A stretch of 64,000 bases of DNA from Lineus longissimus (lineage: Eukaryota > Nemertea > Pilidiophora > Heteronemertea > Lineidae). How positions within the stretch are numbered: the stretch's first letter is position 1; each line of letters starts with the position of its first letter. The notes under the pieces were generated by a model. It was given only the letters and a program-made list of their open reading frames with translations. It was not told the origin of the DNA and ran no database searches. The translations under genes were made by a program, and so were the position numbers. This document shows, in pieces, positions 42,670 through 56,300 of the stretch. The stretch lies in the NCBI RefSeq assembly GCF_910592395.1, contig NC_088310.1, forward strand, positions 17,121,501-17,185,500, written 5' to 3'.

Positions 42670-44145
42670 ATAATTTCTTTATATCATGTTGACAAGACCT
42701 ATTACAATAATTAATTTATTATTATGACATACCCTAACCTGGGATTTTAGAAATTTGGGAAATGTTCTCTTGAGAGGACAACTCTAGTAGGCCCCCAGTG
42801 CACACCTCGAAAGCAAGGCATTCTCCGCAGACACCGTAGGCTGCACTGGCTTGTGGTATTCGACTCGATGACTCGACGACGCGATGACTCGATGACGCGA
42901 TCAAGTTGGAATCTTTTTAAAGAATATCACTGCCTGGACTGTAATTTATACATAGAATCATAAGTGGAGGAAAATAAAAAAGAACCGATCATTACCAACC
43001 CCTTTCCAGCTGTTTTCACCGTATCTAATCCGACCATTTTTCGTTTCCTACAAGTTCGCATTTTTGATAAAACCATGCGCCATGTTGCTATGCAAGCTTA
43101 CCGTCAATACAGCTGAATACACCTAAATATAGCTGGTTCAGATCAACCTCCTACCCAGGTTCTTTACGAGCAGAAATTCCAATGTTAAAATGACACGCGA
43201 GTTCCTGGAGACAAGGTTGGCTCTGGATATCCGTTCAGCACGGCAATATTAAATGTCCTATACACCTTTCCAGAAATGGGGCGCTGAGTGTCCGAAATAG
43301 TGATGTCATAAGGGGAAACTAGGCCTGTGGTGGAGGGACAAAGGAGATAGTCATGGTTGACCAACACACTTGGATGCCTTTAATGACGGACAAGGGGGAA
43401 AAAGTTAGTTCCAATGCAAGCCACCAATTTCGGAAAGCATGTATAGGGGTTGATGTATTGGGGGGGGGGGGGGGCAGATGTCAAGGGGCGGAAGAGGGAC
43501 TGAGTGACTGAGTCTAAAAAACTGCACATATGCGAAATTCCGATTGTTGACAGACTACCACATGACATCTGACATTGGCCACTAGAAGCTTGTTTGTCAA
43601 TTAAATCTCCGGTCATTTTGCATGCTATGAAACTTCCGCGAGTCCTTTAAATATCAAAATCAATCGCGGGGACCAATCTTCAGTGGCCATGGCATGGGGG
43701 GGGCACATCCTTCTACATACCGTAGCTGGGTATGGGAAGGCCGAGCTAAAACCTCTGCTGTTGCAGCGGTAGCCCGGAGACCAGGATCATGGGATTCCGT
43801 ATTTTAGCAAAATCCATAGCAACGATCGCGTCATCGAGCCATCGCGTCGTCGAGTCATCGAGTCGAATACCACAAGCCGGCTGCACTTCGTGTAAAAGCG
43901 TCCAGAGTATTCTGACGAATTGTCTGAACACGATTCTCCGTACTGTATTGTAAGGCTTTCATTTAAAACGTTGTAATGCAAAGATGAATTGACCACACTA
44001 TTAAACTGCATCTTTAAAAATAATCAACGCAAACGAATCACTCTGATTTCGTCGGTTTATCATCAGGTTGGTTTCGAAATATATTCTAACATGGAATTTG
44101 GTGGGAAATTCCTTCTCAAGGGTGAAGTTTGGCTCAGCCAGTGGG
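42670..44145. other. Intergenic DNA with inverted repeat pair
   Basis: Between the GPCR exon and the SLC6 3' end. About 62 bp at 42842-42904 recur inverted at 43815-43880; each arm contains the words ACTCGATGACTCGACGACGC repeated in shortened form. A poly-G run lies near 43460. No gene supported. Confidence 0.6.
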
Positions 44146-44325
44146 CTATAATTTAGCCGTATTCCACACAAGTGATGTACCAGTTTCTTCGGATTCCTTC
44201 GTGCAGTTGATATAGGGCAAAATCCTTCTTTTCCGCGACCCACTCAGGGTGGCGATATACAACTCTCTGTATGCAGGTAAAGCTGGACCCCACTCAGGTG
44301 TTGGCTGAACCGCGTCTTTTAACCT
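44146..44325 (-). CDS. SLC6 transporter, last coding exon (cytoplasmic C-terminus)
   Basis: Acceptor CAG at 44326-44328, frame phase 0, 59 residues and stop at 44146. Contains [20 protein letters not shown]; a W-G-P motif shortly after TM12 is typical for SLC6 C-termini. The tail ends SLVWNTAKL. Confidence 0.75.
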   Translation of the reverse strand, partial: RLKDAVQPTPEWGPALPAYRELYIATLSGSRKRRILPYINCTKESEETGTSLVWNTAKL

Positions 44326-47300
44326 CTGACAAATAAAAAACATACGTGCAGATGTTACATGTAAACTGTGTTAGAAACCGTGCTACTTCCTGATGCATTG
44401 CCGGATTCCACCAGACCTGACATTACACGTCCACTTTTCATAAAGAAACGCCTTGCCTGTTCGACGAGAGCAATATCCTAAAATGCTTTCTTGCCCGGCA
44501 AGATTAATGACTTTATGCATGGATCTGATACGACTCCCAATTCGACTTCAACGAGAATGAATCACAGTTGTCTTGCTGCAACGTCGATTTAAATAACAAC
44601 TGCTATTTTTTATGAGAACTGATCAACGTTTTCATTTTAACAAACTACATCATTAGAGGCTCACATGCAAAGTAAAAACTTTTGGGGGCATCATCGCCCT
44701 CATAACAGGTATGACTGTGAAGGTGATGTGGTGACACTGATTATAGTACTAATTAATTTTTTTCTGATGAGGTATTGAGCAAAATGACATCCCAGATGGC
44801 CACTGAAGTCAAGTTTCAAAAATGGCAACGCAAGAATCCTTCCTCTAAATCTAATCACCCGCAATGATCGGGCCTCGAAAAAAACACATAGCCTCGCTAA
44901 TCCCTTATAACAAACAAAAGGAAAATTGACATTTCTGTGGAAAGTTTTATGAGATCACGCCGATGTTCAAAAAGAACTTCCCCTATTCACATACAATCGG
45001 CTTGATCACATAAAACATTCCGATCGACATTCCCAATAAAATCTATGATGGCTGCTGTGGGGGCACTATTCCAGCTGATCATTCGAATTTCGGAAGAAAT
45101 CATCCCGACAAGCCACAAAAACTCGGACCGGTCGACGGAGACGTTTGTCGGATAACTGAAGGAAATGAAATGTTAACGGAAACTCAAAAAGGCTGACATA
45201 ATGCCGACCCCCCCCCCCCCAAATGGTTTTTTGCCCCACCCCCCGGCCTGATGATTTTTGTCGGGGCCACACCCAGATTGCCACTATATATGGGAGAATT
45301 TCCATTGAAATTGAGGTATACACGGATGAACGTAATCAAAGTCGACATCCCATTTTTAGATTCTTGCAGAATAGACTTTACAATCATACAGAAAGTAAAT
45401 CTTCAAATTATGTCACCTTTCAGTACACATCACATCACTTACACGTTTAACATTTCCTTTGGCAGATATCAATACTTTCACCATGAATAATGGAATGGGC
45501 ACAAATGACAAAAGGGCGAATGTCCAACCGATTGCCACTGCCCACTGTGGGTAGACATAACTGCCGTACGACACTGGTGTGTATCGTATAACACTCAGCA
45601 AAAATATACCCTGGAACAAAGCAAAGGAAAAGGAATACATCAATATTGGATCTGCATATCTTTGTAGCTACGCATCTCCGAGGGAGCCATGTCATCATGC
45701 TACTGACTGACCGCCGATTTTGGGTTATACTGCGTGTTGATAAAAACAGTGTGCTAATAAAAGAGTTAGAATCCAAGTCGTTTGAAATAATGGAGGCTTT
45801 CAAGGAGGATATTGGAAGTGCTTAACGTTGAAATTTATACTACAGTACGTGAAGAGATTAAACATCACATAATTCCTAACCTCTTTATCGGAGAACGAAA
45901 TGGTGTCATGTCGGCTAATTAAATTACGTGTAACGTGCTTTGTATTCGATTTTTAAATTGTATTCGATTCTTAAAAGACATTGCAAAAGTTGTATTCAGC
46001 CACTTATGATTACGTCCTTATATAAGGCTTGGTCTTTGCCATAAAAAAGTTCAACCAGATCAGTGTCAACAATGACGCGCTACCCCGTACTTGCACTGGT
46101 GGTAAAAATTGTGACAGGACGTTCACGGCCCTGGAAAATCAGTTCCCCAGATTGTCGAGAATCTTATCTTGGGATGATACGAATAAAGACTAGCAAAAGC
46201 TTTTACTTCAATTTTGTTCAGAAAGGCCTAGTGTAAATGACCATGGAGTTTTAGGTTAAAGCATTTGCTAGTTATTATTCATATCACCCCTGATCTTAAT
46301 GTTGGGTATTCAAGGCTGCTGGTTTTCCAATTTGCCGACCAGCCTGAGCCCTTGTAGACTTACTCGTGATACGAATGAAGACTAGCAAAAGCTTTTACTT
46401 CAATTTTGTTCAGAAAGGCCTGGTGTAAATGTACATGTAGTTTTAGATTAAAGCACTTGCTAGTTATTATTCATATCACCCCTGATCTTAATGTTGGGTA
46501 TCAAGGCTGCTGGTTTTCCAATTTGTCGACCAGCCTGGGCCCTGGGAGAATACCGCATCAGTAAAAACGGCCAAAACGTGCGTAAATTGGTAAATTCACT
46601 AAAATAACCCGTGTCCACATAGACGATATGACACGAATGCATATCATTTCGAAGTAAATTCACCAGCGGGTTACTCAGTGGTGCTCGCTCAGAATCAACC
46701 CATGCATTGTTACCTCCTCAGGTACTTCTGGTATAATGAGTCTGCAATGTGACATGTACCATGCCGACTTACCGGCATCAATCCTAACGTCTCCAAGGAT
46801 GGATAATACGACGGTAGATCGGCATGGGCAGGCACATGTACAGCCCTTATTCTATCTAAATTTGACATACGATTCCATATTCAGTAGTTTACTCGTTTGC
46901 TGTGGCCCACGCGATATATGCCAAGCGGCGAAAGATTGACGACCAGCACCACTTACCATCGTCAAAGCTGGTGAAACACCTCCCCACATTATCTTCCAAA
47001 TAAAGTGAGGCTGGTAACCAATCATCAGCTCGATGTCTTTGAAGAATTGATTAAGCCCTGCACGAGAAAAGACACATTGAAAACTATTTGGCCATTGGTA
47101 ATATGCTGCAGGAGGAAACTGTAAAACTATGGGAGAGTCGCCCTCTCTGTCACATGAGTATGTGCATTGACTGGGAGACGAACTCAGGACCTCAGAGGAC
47201 TCTGTATGTTAATTTGAACATCAGTCTGACATCCCGTTATGAATGGATAGTAAATCTTAAAAACATAAAAAGAGTGTTCAGATTCATAGAGTCAAAGTAG

Positions 47301-50300
47301 AATTTCTTCTCGAAATTGAATGTTAAGTTCTTATATTTTAGTGAAAGTGTTGAGAAAGGGCCTGCCGCCAGGGCATACATATTAGCACCTGAGAATAAAG
47401 AAATGGTTACTGTTTTTATTATCACATCAATTGATAGTAAGGCCATATACAACCCTTTATGTAAAAACCGAAACTTAGTGTGAAAGGTTTACGTCCTAAC
47501 GGTTACTGTGAGATCATTTGACGCTTTGATATAAAGATCAACGCTTAAAGTAAATGAAAAGGTCAGGGGCCATTGTGCTCACCGTATAGATATTTTGTAG
47601 ACATTCATGGTGGTTAAGAAACATGCTATAGTATGTAGCCAAATGGAAATGTTATGCCATTTAACCTAGTCTGTGACCTCATACCATAATGGTCGTTAGA
47701 TACCAGATTGGTGGCAATCGGGCAGGTTGTTCTGCAATAATCGCATTTTTAAGGTTTTCAGATTTGGCCCCCTGGTGGCCAAGCTGTGAATCAGATCGAA
47801 CCGAACTGGGATCATCTGACTATATGGTACCGAACATGTTTACCAAATGTGAGATCAATTGTCACTGCTGTCAAGAAACATGCCCCAGTTAAAGCCTAAC
47901 GAGAATTTACGCTACTAACTAATTTATTTATTTATTTCTGATCGTACAGTGTACAGTTGGTGCAACTATTTACACAGGTGCTTGAAAAGAAAAAAAAAAT
48001 ATAAAGTTCACTATTAGTGAACACACAGGTATATTAACAAGTCATTTATCTCTATTCTGTTAAGGAAATGGTAATCTTCACTATCTCTTTTTATTAATAA
48101 ATCACGTATCATTTCCGACATCTGTCCGTACTCCTCTGTAGTCCTGTCTTAAAAATTGTTCACTTCTAGTACGTTTCTGGCATTTGATTGTCCCGTTATT
48201 GTTAAATTTACAGACATTCTTACTTTTTCATTACCACTCCTTCTACAAGTCTCGAAGAATTTCGTAGACCGTTTAAAAACCTGAGCCTTAGGATTTTCGT
48301 CCCTCACTATCAATGGCAACAGTGCCCTATGTGTTCTTCTTGGTAATGATAGTAGTTTACGCATACAATTTATCCATGCCGTGGAAAACCTAGAGAAAGA
48401 CCGATGCGAGTAATCCCACAGGGAACTACCATAAAGGGACATCACAAAAGTCTTAAACAATCTGTATTTTTTCAATTTCAACCTTTTCAGTTTTGGCCCT
48501 CTGGTGGCCAAATCGAGAATTAGATTGGACCGAACTTTAGTGTCAAAGGTTATCTGACCTAGAGAGTCATGCCTGCTAAGTTTCAAGTTCATAGCTTTGG
48601 CGGTAAAGAAACGTGTCATAGTTACACCCTAACGGCCAATTTATGCCATTTGACCTCTGTGATCTTGACAATCTAGTGTCAAATCGAACACCCCTAAGAC
48701 CTGTAGTGTATCCTTGCTTGGAGTACCTACCGTCAAAATATTATCGAAAACAAGTCACTAATAAGTGAGATATTGCACTTTTCACCTTTTCAGTTTTGGC
48801 CCCCTGGTGGCCAAGTCAAGACTAAAATCAGACTGAAATTTGGCGTCAACGTTTATCTGATGTTGGGAGTCATGTGTACCAAGTTTCAAGTTAATAGCTT
48901 TGGTTGTTAAGAAACGTGCCATAATTACACTCAAACGACAACTTTACGCATTTTGACCTCTGTGACCGTGAAAAGCACGTCAAATCTATGTGATGTATCA
49001 TTGCTCGGAGCACGTACCACAAAACTATTTCTGAAAACAAGTCATTTTTAAGCGAAATATCACACTTTTAGGTTGTCACCTTTGGCCCCCTGGTGGCCAA
49101 GTGAGATTCAGTTCGGACCGAAATTCAGTGTCAGAGGTAATCAGATCCAAGAACGTGCCACTGTTTTTGAAACGGTATACAGACGACGACAGACGTCGGA
49201 CACTGCGCTATTATATAGACTCCCCCACGGTGCGAAAACAAATCGACATAAATCTTTGTAATGCATGATATAAAAACGTCTGACGCTAACTGTACAATCC
49301 TTTCGACGTCTTTTTACATTAGGCGTTGGTTTTAACATTAAAGGAACGGGCGGCTTTTTACTGCAGTATGTTTGTTCTTCTTCTGGTTCATCACTGAACT
49401 ATTTTTTGAACGTGTTTGATGCTTTTCCAATTTTGTTTCAGCTCTTCGATCATTCTCCAAAGCAGCGATAATATTCAAGCATCAAGCATATTATCTCTGC
49501 TCCATTGGCTTCGATTGCCCGAGTATTGCATGTATAACGTACACAAATGTACGCGACAAGAATGCTCGAAAAAAATACCGTAAATATGGCGATTACCTAA
49601 CGATATTCGAGTCTGCTGTACCCTGTTTAATATTACTAAAGTGAATATTCATTTCCATTTAGAGCCGATTAGAACTGGTCTAGGGCCAGAACTCACCTCC
49701 GTCCGCACCAACAAACCTGATCACACAGCAATTTTCTATACGCTACCAGTGCGCATAAAACCCCTTAAAATCACGGTTTTTTAGGGGGAAATTTTTCAGA
49801 CAAAGACATGAAATGAAATATGACAACCATTTTGGAATTTTGGGAATAAAAAACCCCACAGAAAGTCCAGTAATTTCGTGGATGAGGTGTTTCACCATAT
49901 TCAGATTGCAATGGCGGCCATTTCAAGCAGGGACAGAACTACGTCAATATAAATATTTCCGGTCATGTGCAAGGAGGTTACTCTTAGATACCAGAAAAAG
50001 CTTTATTCGTTATTTTTAGTACGCTCAAGTCCTGGTGCCAACATCCCGACTCTCATGCGTTTGCGTCACCACTAGTATCGAGCCTCACAAACGTTTGGGT
50101 GAGCGATTTAGCGATCTCAAGACATTGCGGGTCATGATGGGCGCGAAAGACTCTCCCGCTACGTGAGTGCACGCCGAGATCGGAATTCACGTCACCCCGT
50201 TATTACGACGAACATCATTTCCATCATCGTCGCAGAAATGGGGTAATCGGGCGCCTGCAGCGTGACGTCGTGGTGTAGATTTTTCACCCCAGTGGCGGAT

Positions 50301-53300
50301 GATGTTGTAAGAACACATAAAAATATACACTGCGTCCATTTCGTAATTTTCTTAATGTGGCTTCGAACAATAAGAAAAATGGGAAAGAATAGGCGTGATT
50401 TGCGAGGCTTCCGCCTCCCAAATCTCGGCAAAACAACACTGCCTTCACTGTCCTCAGTGACCCTGTTGACGAGGTGAACTCAAAATGACGTCCGGCCTCA
50501 GGGAGCGGGAAAGAAATTTGCGCACTAGAAATTCATTGACCCTTTGACTTTGAGGGCGAAGATTAACGAAAGTCTTGATTTTCTTAAACCTCAGATTAAA
50601 ATCAAAATTTAGAAATCGTCAAAAATTTTCAGAGGTATAGTTTGCTCATGAAACAGAAGAAGAATATTAATCCTATCAAAATAAAGAGCCACCCATTCCT
50701 TTAAGCATCGGTTTTTACATTAGTGGTTGTGACAAGGCAAACGCCAATAGAATGTATTGAGTGTCCCTAATTGCACTCACGAGTTTCACTGTGTAAGTAA
50801 TATCTTACCGTAGATCCATGATATGACCACGAGCTCTGTGAAGAAGATGAGAGCCACAGACAAAGTGGCAATGTACCAGTCCAATAAGGAGAGCACGTAT
50901 ACTCCGCCCTCAAAATGAAAATGATAAAGAAAGAATGATACAGTGAAATCCCTCTCAATGAATTTTTAAATTCAATTACAAATGTCAAATATTCAACGAA
51001 CGGCGTAGGCCTTTGAGATGTCAGTTATCAGGTCCATGATATGCATGCAAGGAAGGATCGACAGTTCTTTTTTGCTATCGCACACGTATAATGAAAATAT
51101 AAACGATTAAAACTCCAATATCCTTCCATTTTGTTACTTTGAACAGCATATTTCATGGATCGGAATCACCACTTCAAACCATGATGCATGGGTCAGAAAA
51201 CAAAAAATGTAGGTACTTGTGGCTATGTTCTCGGATCATGCATGTTCATGTGCCTTTGTCTCGTTATTTAATCTTATAATTGTTCGTTTATGAAGACAAG
51301 AAAGCCAAATCATAAGTTGGTGCTATTACTCGGAAAAAATACTTAAATAAGTGAACAAGAGGCCCAAGGGCCTGGCGCTCAGCTGGATGACCTAATAACA
51401 TAGGACTGAGGATATAAAGTAGTAAATATATGCTTTATACTACTGTTTGAAGGTCAAGAGAACACGTTATACCACTAAAATTTCCAATGCAGAGCTGCCA
51501 GCTGGATGAAATATGATTGAACTAATCAGCCATGGTATGTAAATATTACAGGAGGCAACGGAAGATATCCCTAGTTCAGTATGTTGTATCAGTAGCTTTA
51601 CAGAAAAAAAGTGTCAGAGAGGATGAGACCTCTCCATGGACAACTGTGGTATGTCCAGGCTGGGTTGTACAGCACAAGGATACAAAATGCTGTCTGTAAT
51701 TGAGAGGTATCCTGATTTAACAGAGGTCAAAATAAATAGAAATTACCAGTTTGGGACTAGCACCACTTTCTTTTTTTTTTAATAAGGTAGAGATTACAGG
51801 AGTCAACAAAATTAATTTTATTGAGAGAAATTGACCTGTCCTGCAGGTGATTAGAATTTACAATACAAAGGGTCGTTTTTCATGACATTGTGCTCTACTG
51901 CGTATTCCTAGTCATAGTGAGTCGATCTGGAACCAATCTATCCTTGGCGCAGACAGGTTCAAATTGGCTATATCTTGAATAGATCGAATTGCGATGAAAA
52001 TCTAATGCAATAAAGGAGCAATATCGAAGAGACAAATTAATCTAACCAATTGTCCACAGACTCGGACCCTGAAATGGCACGATGTATGCGTGCATATAAA
52101 AGTATATCAATTGGTCCCATACAGATGATGAGGCAATGTCAATATGCCTTGTTCCTTAGTCAGCAATATGCCCCTTTTTATACGGAGAAGAAGGAGAACC
52201 CAGATAGGCCTTCACATGTCGGCTTCCAAATGGCTCGAACCAACTGTACTATCACTACTATAACTTTAAAATGCGTGCTCCTCCTACATGTAGCAATGTC
52301 TCGGCCAAAAAGGCACTTAGTCGACAGGCAAGCTAGATGTTCAGCACCGTGAGCAGCTCCTTGGTAAGGCCATGTCAGGTTCCGCGCGCCTCATCAGATC
52401 CATCAAGTATTGAAAGCTGTGGTGAGCTGAGCACATAAAAGACCATGGTCACCTTAATTTGAAAATCCCTTCATAATCAAGGGCTACCTCTGACTAAAAC
52501 AGCACAATAGACCACCAATTTGATCCAGCTCCTAACTGCGGGAAAACCCAAGTCCAGCAACCAAAAGTACCAAAAATACATTTTTGTTTACATTTGAACT
52601 GCACACATGTGTTTGTTTACAATTTCATTTCCCGCGAAATCTCGAAAATCAGGTGACCTGCAATTGTGGATTGAAAATAACATTAACATCGGTTCAGCAG
52701 GTCAGCAGGTATACCGGCTGTTCCAATCATCCCCTACAGCAAGCCGTTCAAAAGGTAATGTTATTCACCCCACAGGGAGTGCAAGTAATTGATTAAGCCC
52801 CTGCATAACTTAACAGCAATGGCTTGGCTTCTGTGAGTGGTAAGGAGAATTGACAGTTTTTTTATGGGAGTAACATTATTGTGTTGCTTAAAACGTCTAC
52901 TTTTTACTCATGTAAGAATCGTAGTACTAATAATAACTTCAACTTATTTTCCAGTTATGATAACACAACACGCATCTTCATGATCATGATCTTTCTCAAA
53001 CTAACTGAATGACCTAATCGCCTTGGACGCACATTCTAAAATACCTTGGTACCGTAAAGTCAACTTTTAAATGGAAAATGCATAAGCCTCGTTCTGAGAG
53101 CGGAGTGTTTTGGACACGCAACCAAGATGCTCTACCAAAGTTCCCTCGGGTTGCACTAAAATGTGGAAACCATGCACACGTCACGTCAAAGAAATTTCAC
53201 CTCACTTCAGAAGTTTGAGGCTCTCAAAACACTACTTCAAACACAAATCAGTCAAGGAAGCATCAACCACCCTAAGTTTTTTAATGAGCACTACACATAT

Positions 53301-56300
53301 TTGCCGAGAAAAACGCTCCAAATAGCCCATTTGCGCGGATTTTAGCATCACTTGAGCGAGCCAATGCGGACTTCCTATGCGCGCTAACATAATGTAAACA
53401 ACGGCGCTACCGGCGCTCCGGCCGGGCCGGCGATGGATGGAATTTGCCAAATTTGCACATATTCAAGTTATTTTCGTGGCCTATCTTTTTAAGTTTGAGG
53501 TATTCTAGAATAGAAATTGAACCCTCGGCTCCGGACCTTGGTTGAGTTACCAAGACACTCTCGCGTGGAGCTAAAATTTCGTCCAAACCCTCGCCTGTCG
53601 GCTCGGGTTTGGACTGTATTTTAGCTCCACCCTCGAGTGTCTTGGTAACTCAACCAAGGTCCTCCGCCTTGGGTTCAATTCCTTAAACCTAACCACATAT
53701 CAATCCGCCCCGACGATCGACACATCCATTCGATTCGATAACCCTCGATAAAGTTTGATGAATAAACTAGAACTGAGATTTCACAAGAGCACCTGTGAAT
53801 TCATGACTCCAGGGTTGTTTTGAGGGCGATATTGTAAGAGTTGGTCTTGAGTATGGGGACGTGAAGGTCCGTGCGAGGCACCTGGGGAGAGAAGACTAGT
53901 TGAACGATGGGATCATGGAGGTATAAATAATTATTTATACCTCCATGATGGGATCTGACACGGACACTACTATTGATCTCATTATATGAATACCATTTAA
54001 TTACAAAAAAGTGAAAACAGATCATATCATATTCCTTGGCATAAATTAAAATAGGAGTGCGGGAACAAGGTTTTTTAGCAGGAGGAAAGCGAGAACATTT
54101 TGCGCCGTCGTATTCCGATTTGGCTGGTTAGTGGTGAAATCTGCTTTTAATTTTGCATAACATATTCGTTTTTCTAGTTCTAACGTTGTCTGAATTAAAG
54201 ATGCTTTCCCAATGCTTGAGACATTGCCAGGAAAACGTGACGTCATTTTGGGCATTCTTCTTACCGCACGCCCTCTCTCTCCGTAAAAGTTCCTGACATG
54301 ATGTGAAGTGGGAGGGCGCACAATGGGAACCACACTGCCGCGATGTTAATAGTTTCTATTTATAGAATTCAGCGGCAGAGATTTTAGGCACGGAAAAAGT
54401 GGATTAACTCGGCTAATCTCCATGGATTTTACCCAGGAAAGTTTTCAAGGCGAGAGAAACATCTGATTTAAGTACTGCGCTTATTAGATTTCATGTTCAG
54501 GCCGAAGATTGGCCTAAAACGTGGACAAAAAGAGTGCATTATCGAGTGTTGGAGAGGTCACGTGATTGGACGAGAAACCTGAACAAAGTTTTCGTGCTTT
54601 TAGCTGTCAACATCAATGGCTATAATATACTCCTGCAGAATAGTAGCACTAATAGAACTAATTTTCGAAGTTTCCAATAGTTTGAACACAAATCAGAACA
54701 TCACCCATCAGCTGGACTCAGATCTGCATAAATTACAATAAATAATGAAGTCGTCGCTTCAATTTCGCAAAGAAAGTTGACTCCATTCGAAGGTTGTTTT
54801 GACCAAATTCTGTTGAACTCATCGTTATAAGGGCATTTGAACACATTCTCATTGATCTTTTCTATAAACGTGTGAAGTTTCGTACCAAAATACGTTTCCG
54901 TAAAGGCTTAAAAAAGAAAATTTGTCACTTTCAAAATCATCGCTCCGGTAGAAATAAAAAGGTCACCGCCATTTTCTTGATGATAGTACTCCAGGTAACC
55001 TCGGCGGGAAATTTAAAGCGGGGTCATCCGGGGTCAAACAACAGTTTTGCTCACTACCGCCAACTGGTGATATAAATCGACACTAATCTATTTTATATCA
55101 AAACTTCTGTATCATGAAAACCTTTTCAACTTTATTTCAAGCTTTTATCTGCTGGAATAGAGCGTCAAAAAATTGTTTTTTCATTTACGCATTTTGCCCC
55201 CTGGGGAGCTGAATTTGAGTCGAATCGCCCAAATTTTTTTCCGTAAGCAACATTTTCTGCGGTGTTTATAAGCAAGACTAGATTTGAAGTGCCTCGGTTG
55301 TATGATTACAAAATGCCCAACTTTGTCTACAGATGGCTAGATGGAAGGATGGCAGGATGGATGGAAGGAAGGACGGACACCAATCGAATAGCTATTTGAC
55401 TAGCTCCGCTGACTTTGTCAGCTGAGCTAAAAATGGCTCCATCCAAATTGGAGATATTCCGTCCGTATCGGCGCATATCTGGATTCGCGTAGTATGGTTG
55501 CTTACCTGCATGACACATGGTATACCAAGAATAGCGATAACAAAACAGGTCAGTGCGGTCAACAGCATTCGCCTCAACCGACCACGGAGTAGGCGAGGGT
55601 TGTTGTCGACGATGGTCGTGATCACTGTCTCCACGCCTGCAAACTGAATTGAATGGAAATGATAGCAAGATACATGAAACTAAGATACGCGTAAATCTTA
55701 TAATCACGATGGGACTCTTAGTCTCTTTTGTAGTGACAGGAAGCTTCTCAGTTATGACAAGATGCCTCTCAAAAAAACAGGATACGTATAACCCAACATT
55801 TGATGATAAATTTCTACGAAGGTCTGAAACGAATTTTGCAACAGACGACGTTTAGAACACTCACATTAAACATGTTAAATGAGTATAAAATGTTTTCAAT
55901 AGCAAGCTGACATGCCTCTCCTGCAGGAAATCGGGAATATGAATGAGTTCGGCGATTATCAAATCACTGTCTTGTTTGTAAGATATTTCTGTGCATCACT
56001 ATGGAAATTAGATCACCTGGCGTTGAGGTTTAATTGCTTTTTAGCCAGACAGTGTTGCTTTCGTTTCAATCAGAACTATAGAAAGCTGTATGTACACTCA
56101 TGGTCAAAAGTAAATGGACACCAGTTTTTCTTGAATTTCTCAAAAACTAGGCTAAGCAGAAACATTCACCTAACACCGATTGTAGCAAATGATCTTGGCT
56201 ATTGAATAATGCTAAAATTTTAAAAATCTGTTTAGTTTTGCCTTTGATAGGAGAAATTTGGTAAATGTCTCTTTTTCACTACTTCTTTATTAGCAGGAAT

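Noticed and set aside
43787-44243. Overlapping minus-strand ORFs near the SLC6 3' end
   Set aside because: They are frames other than the SLC6 terminal exon or run through the inverted repeat; no domain.
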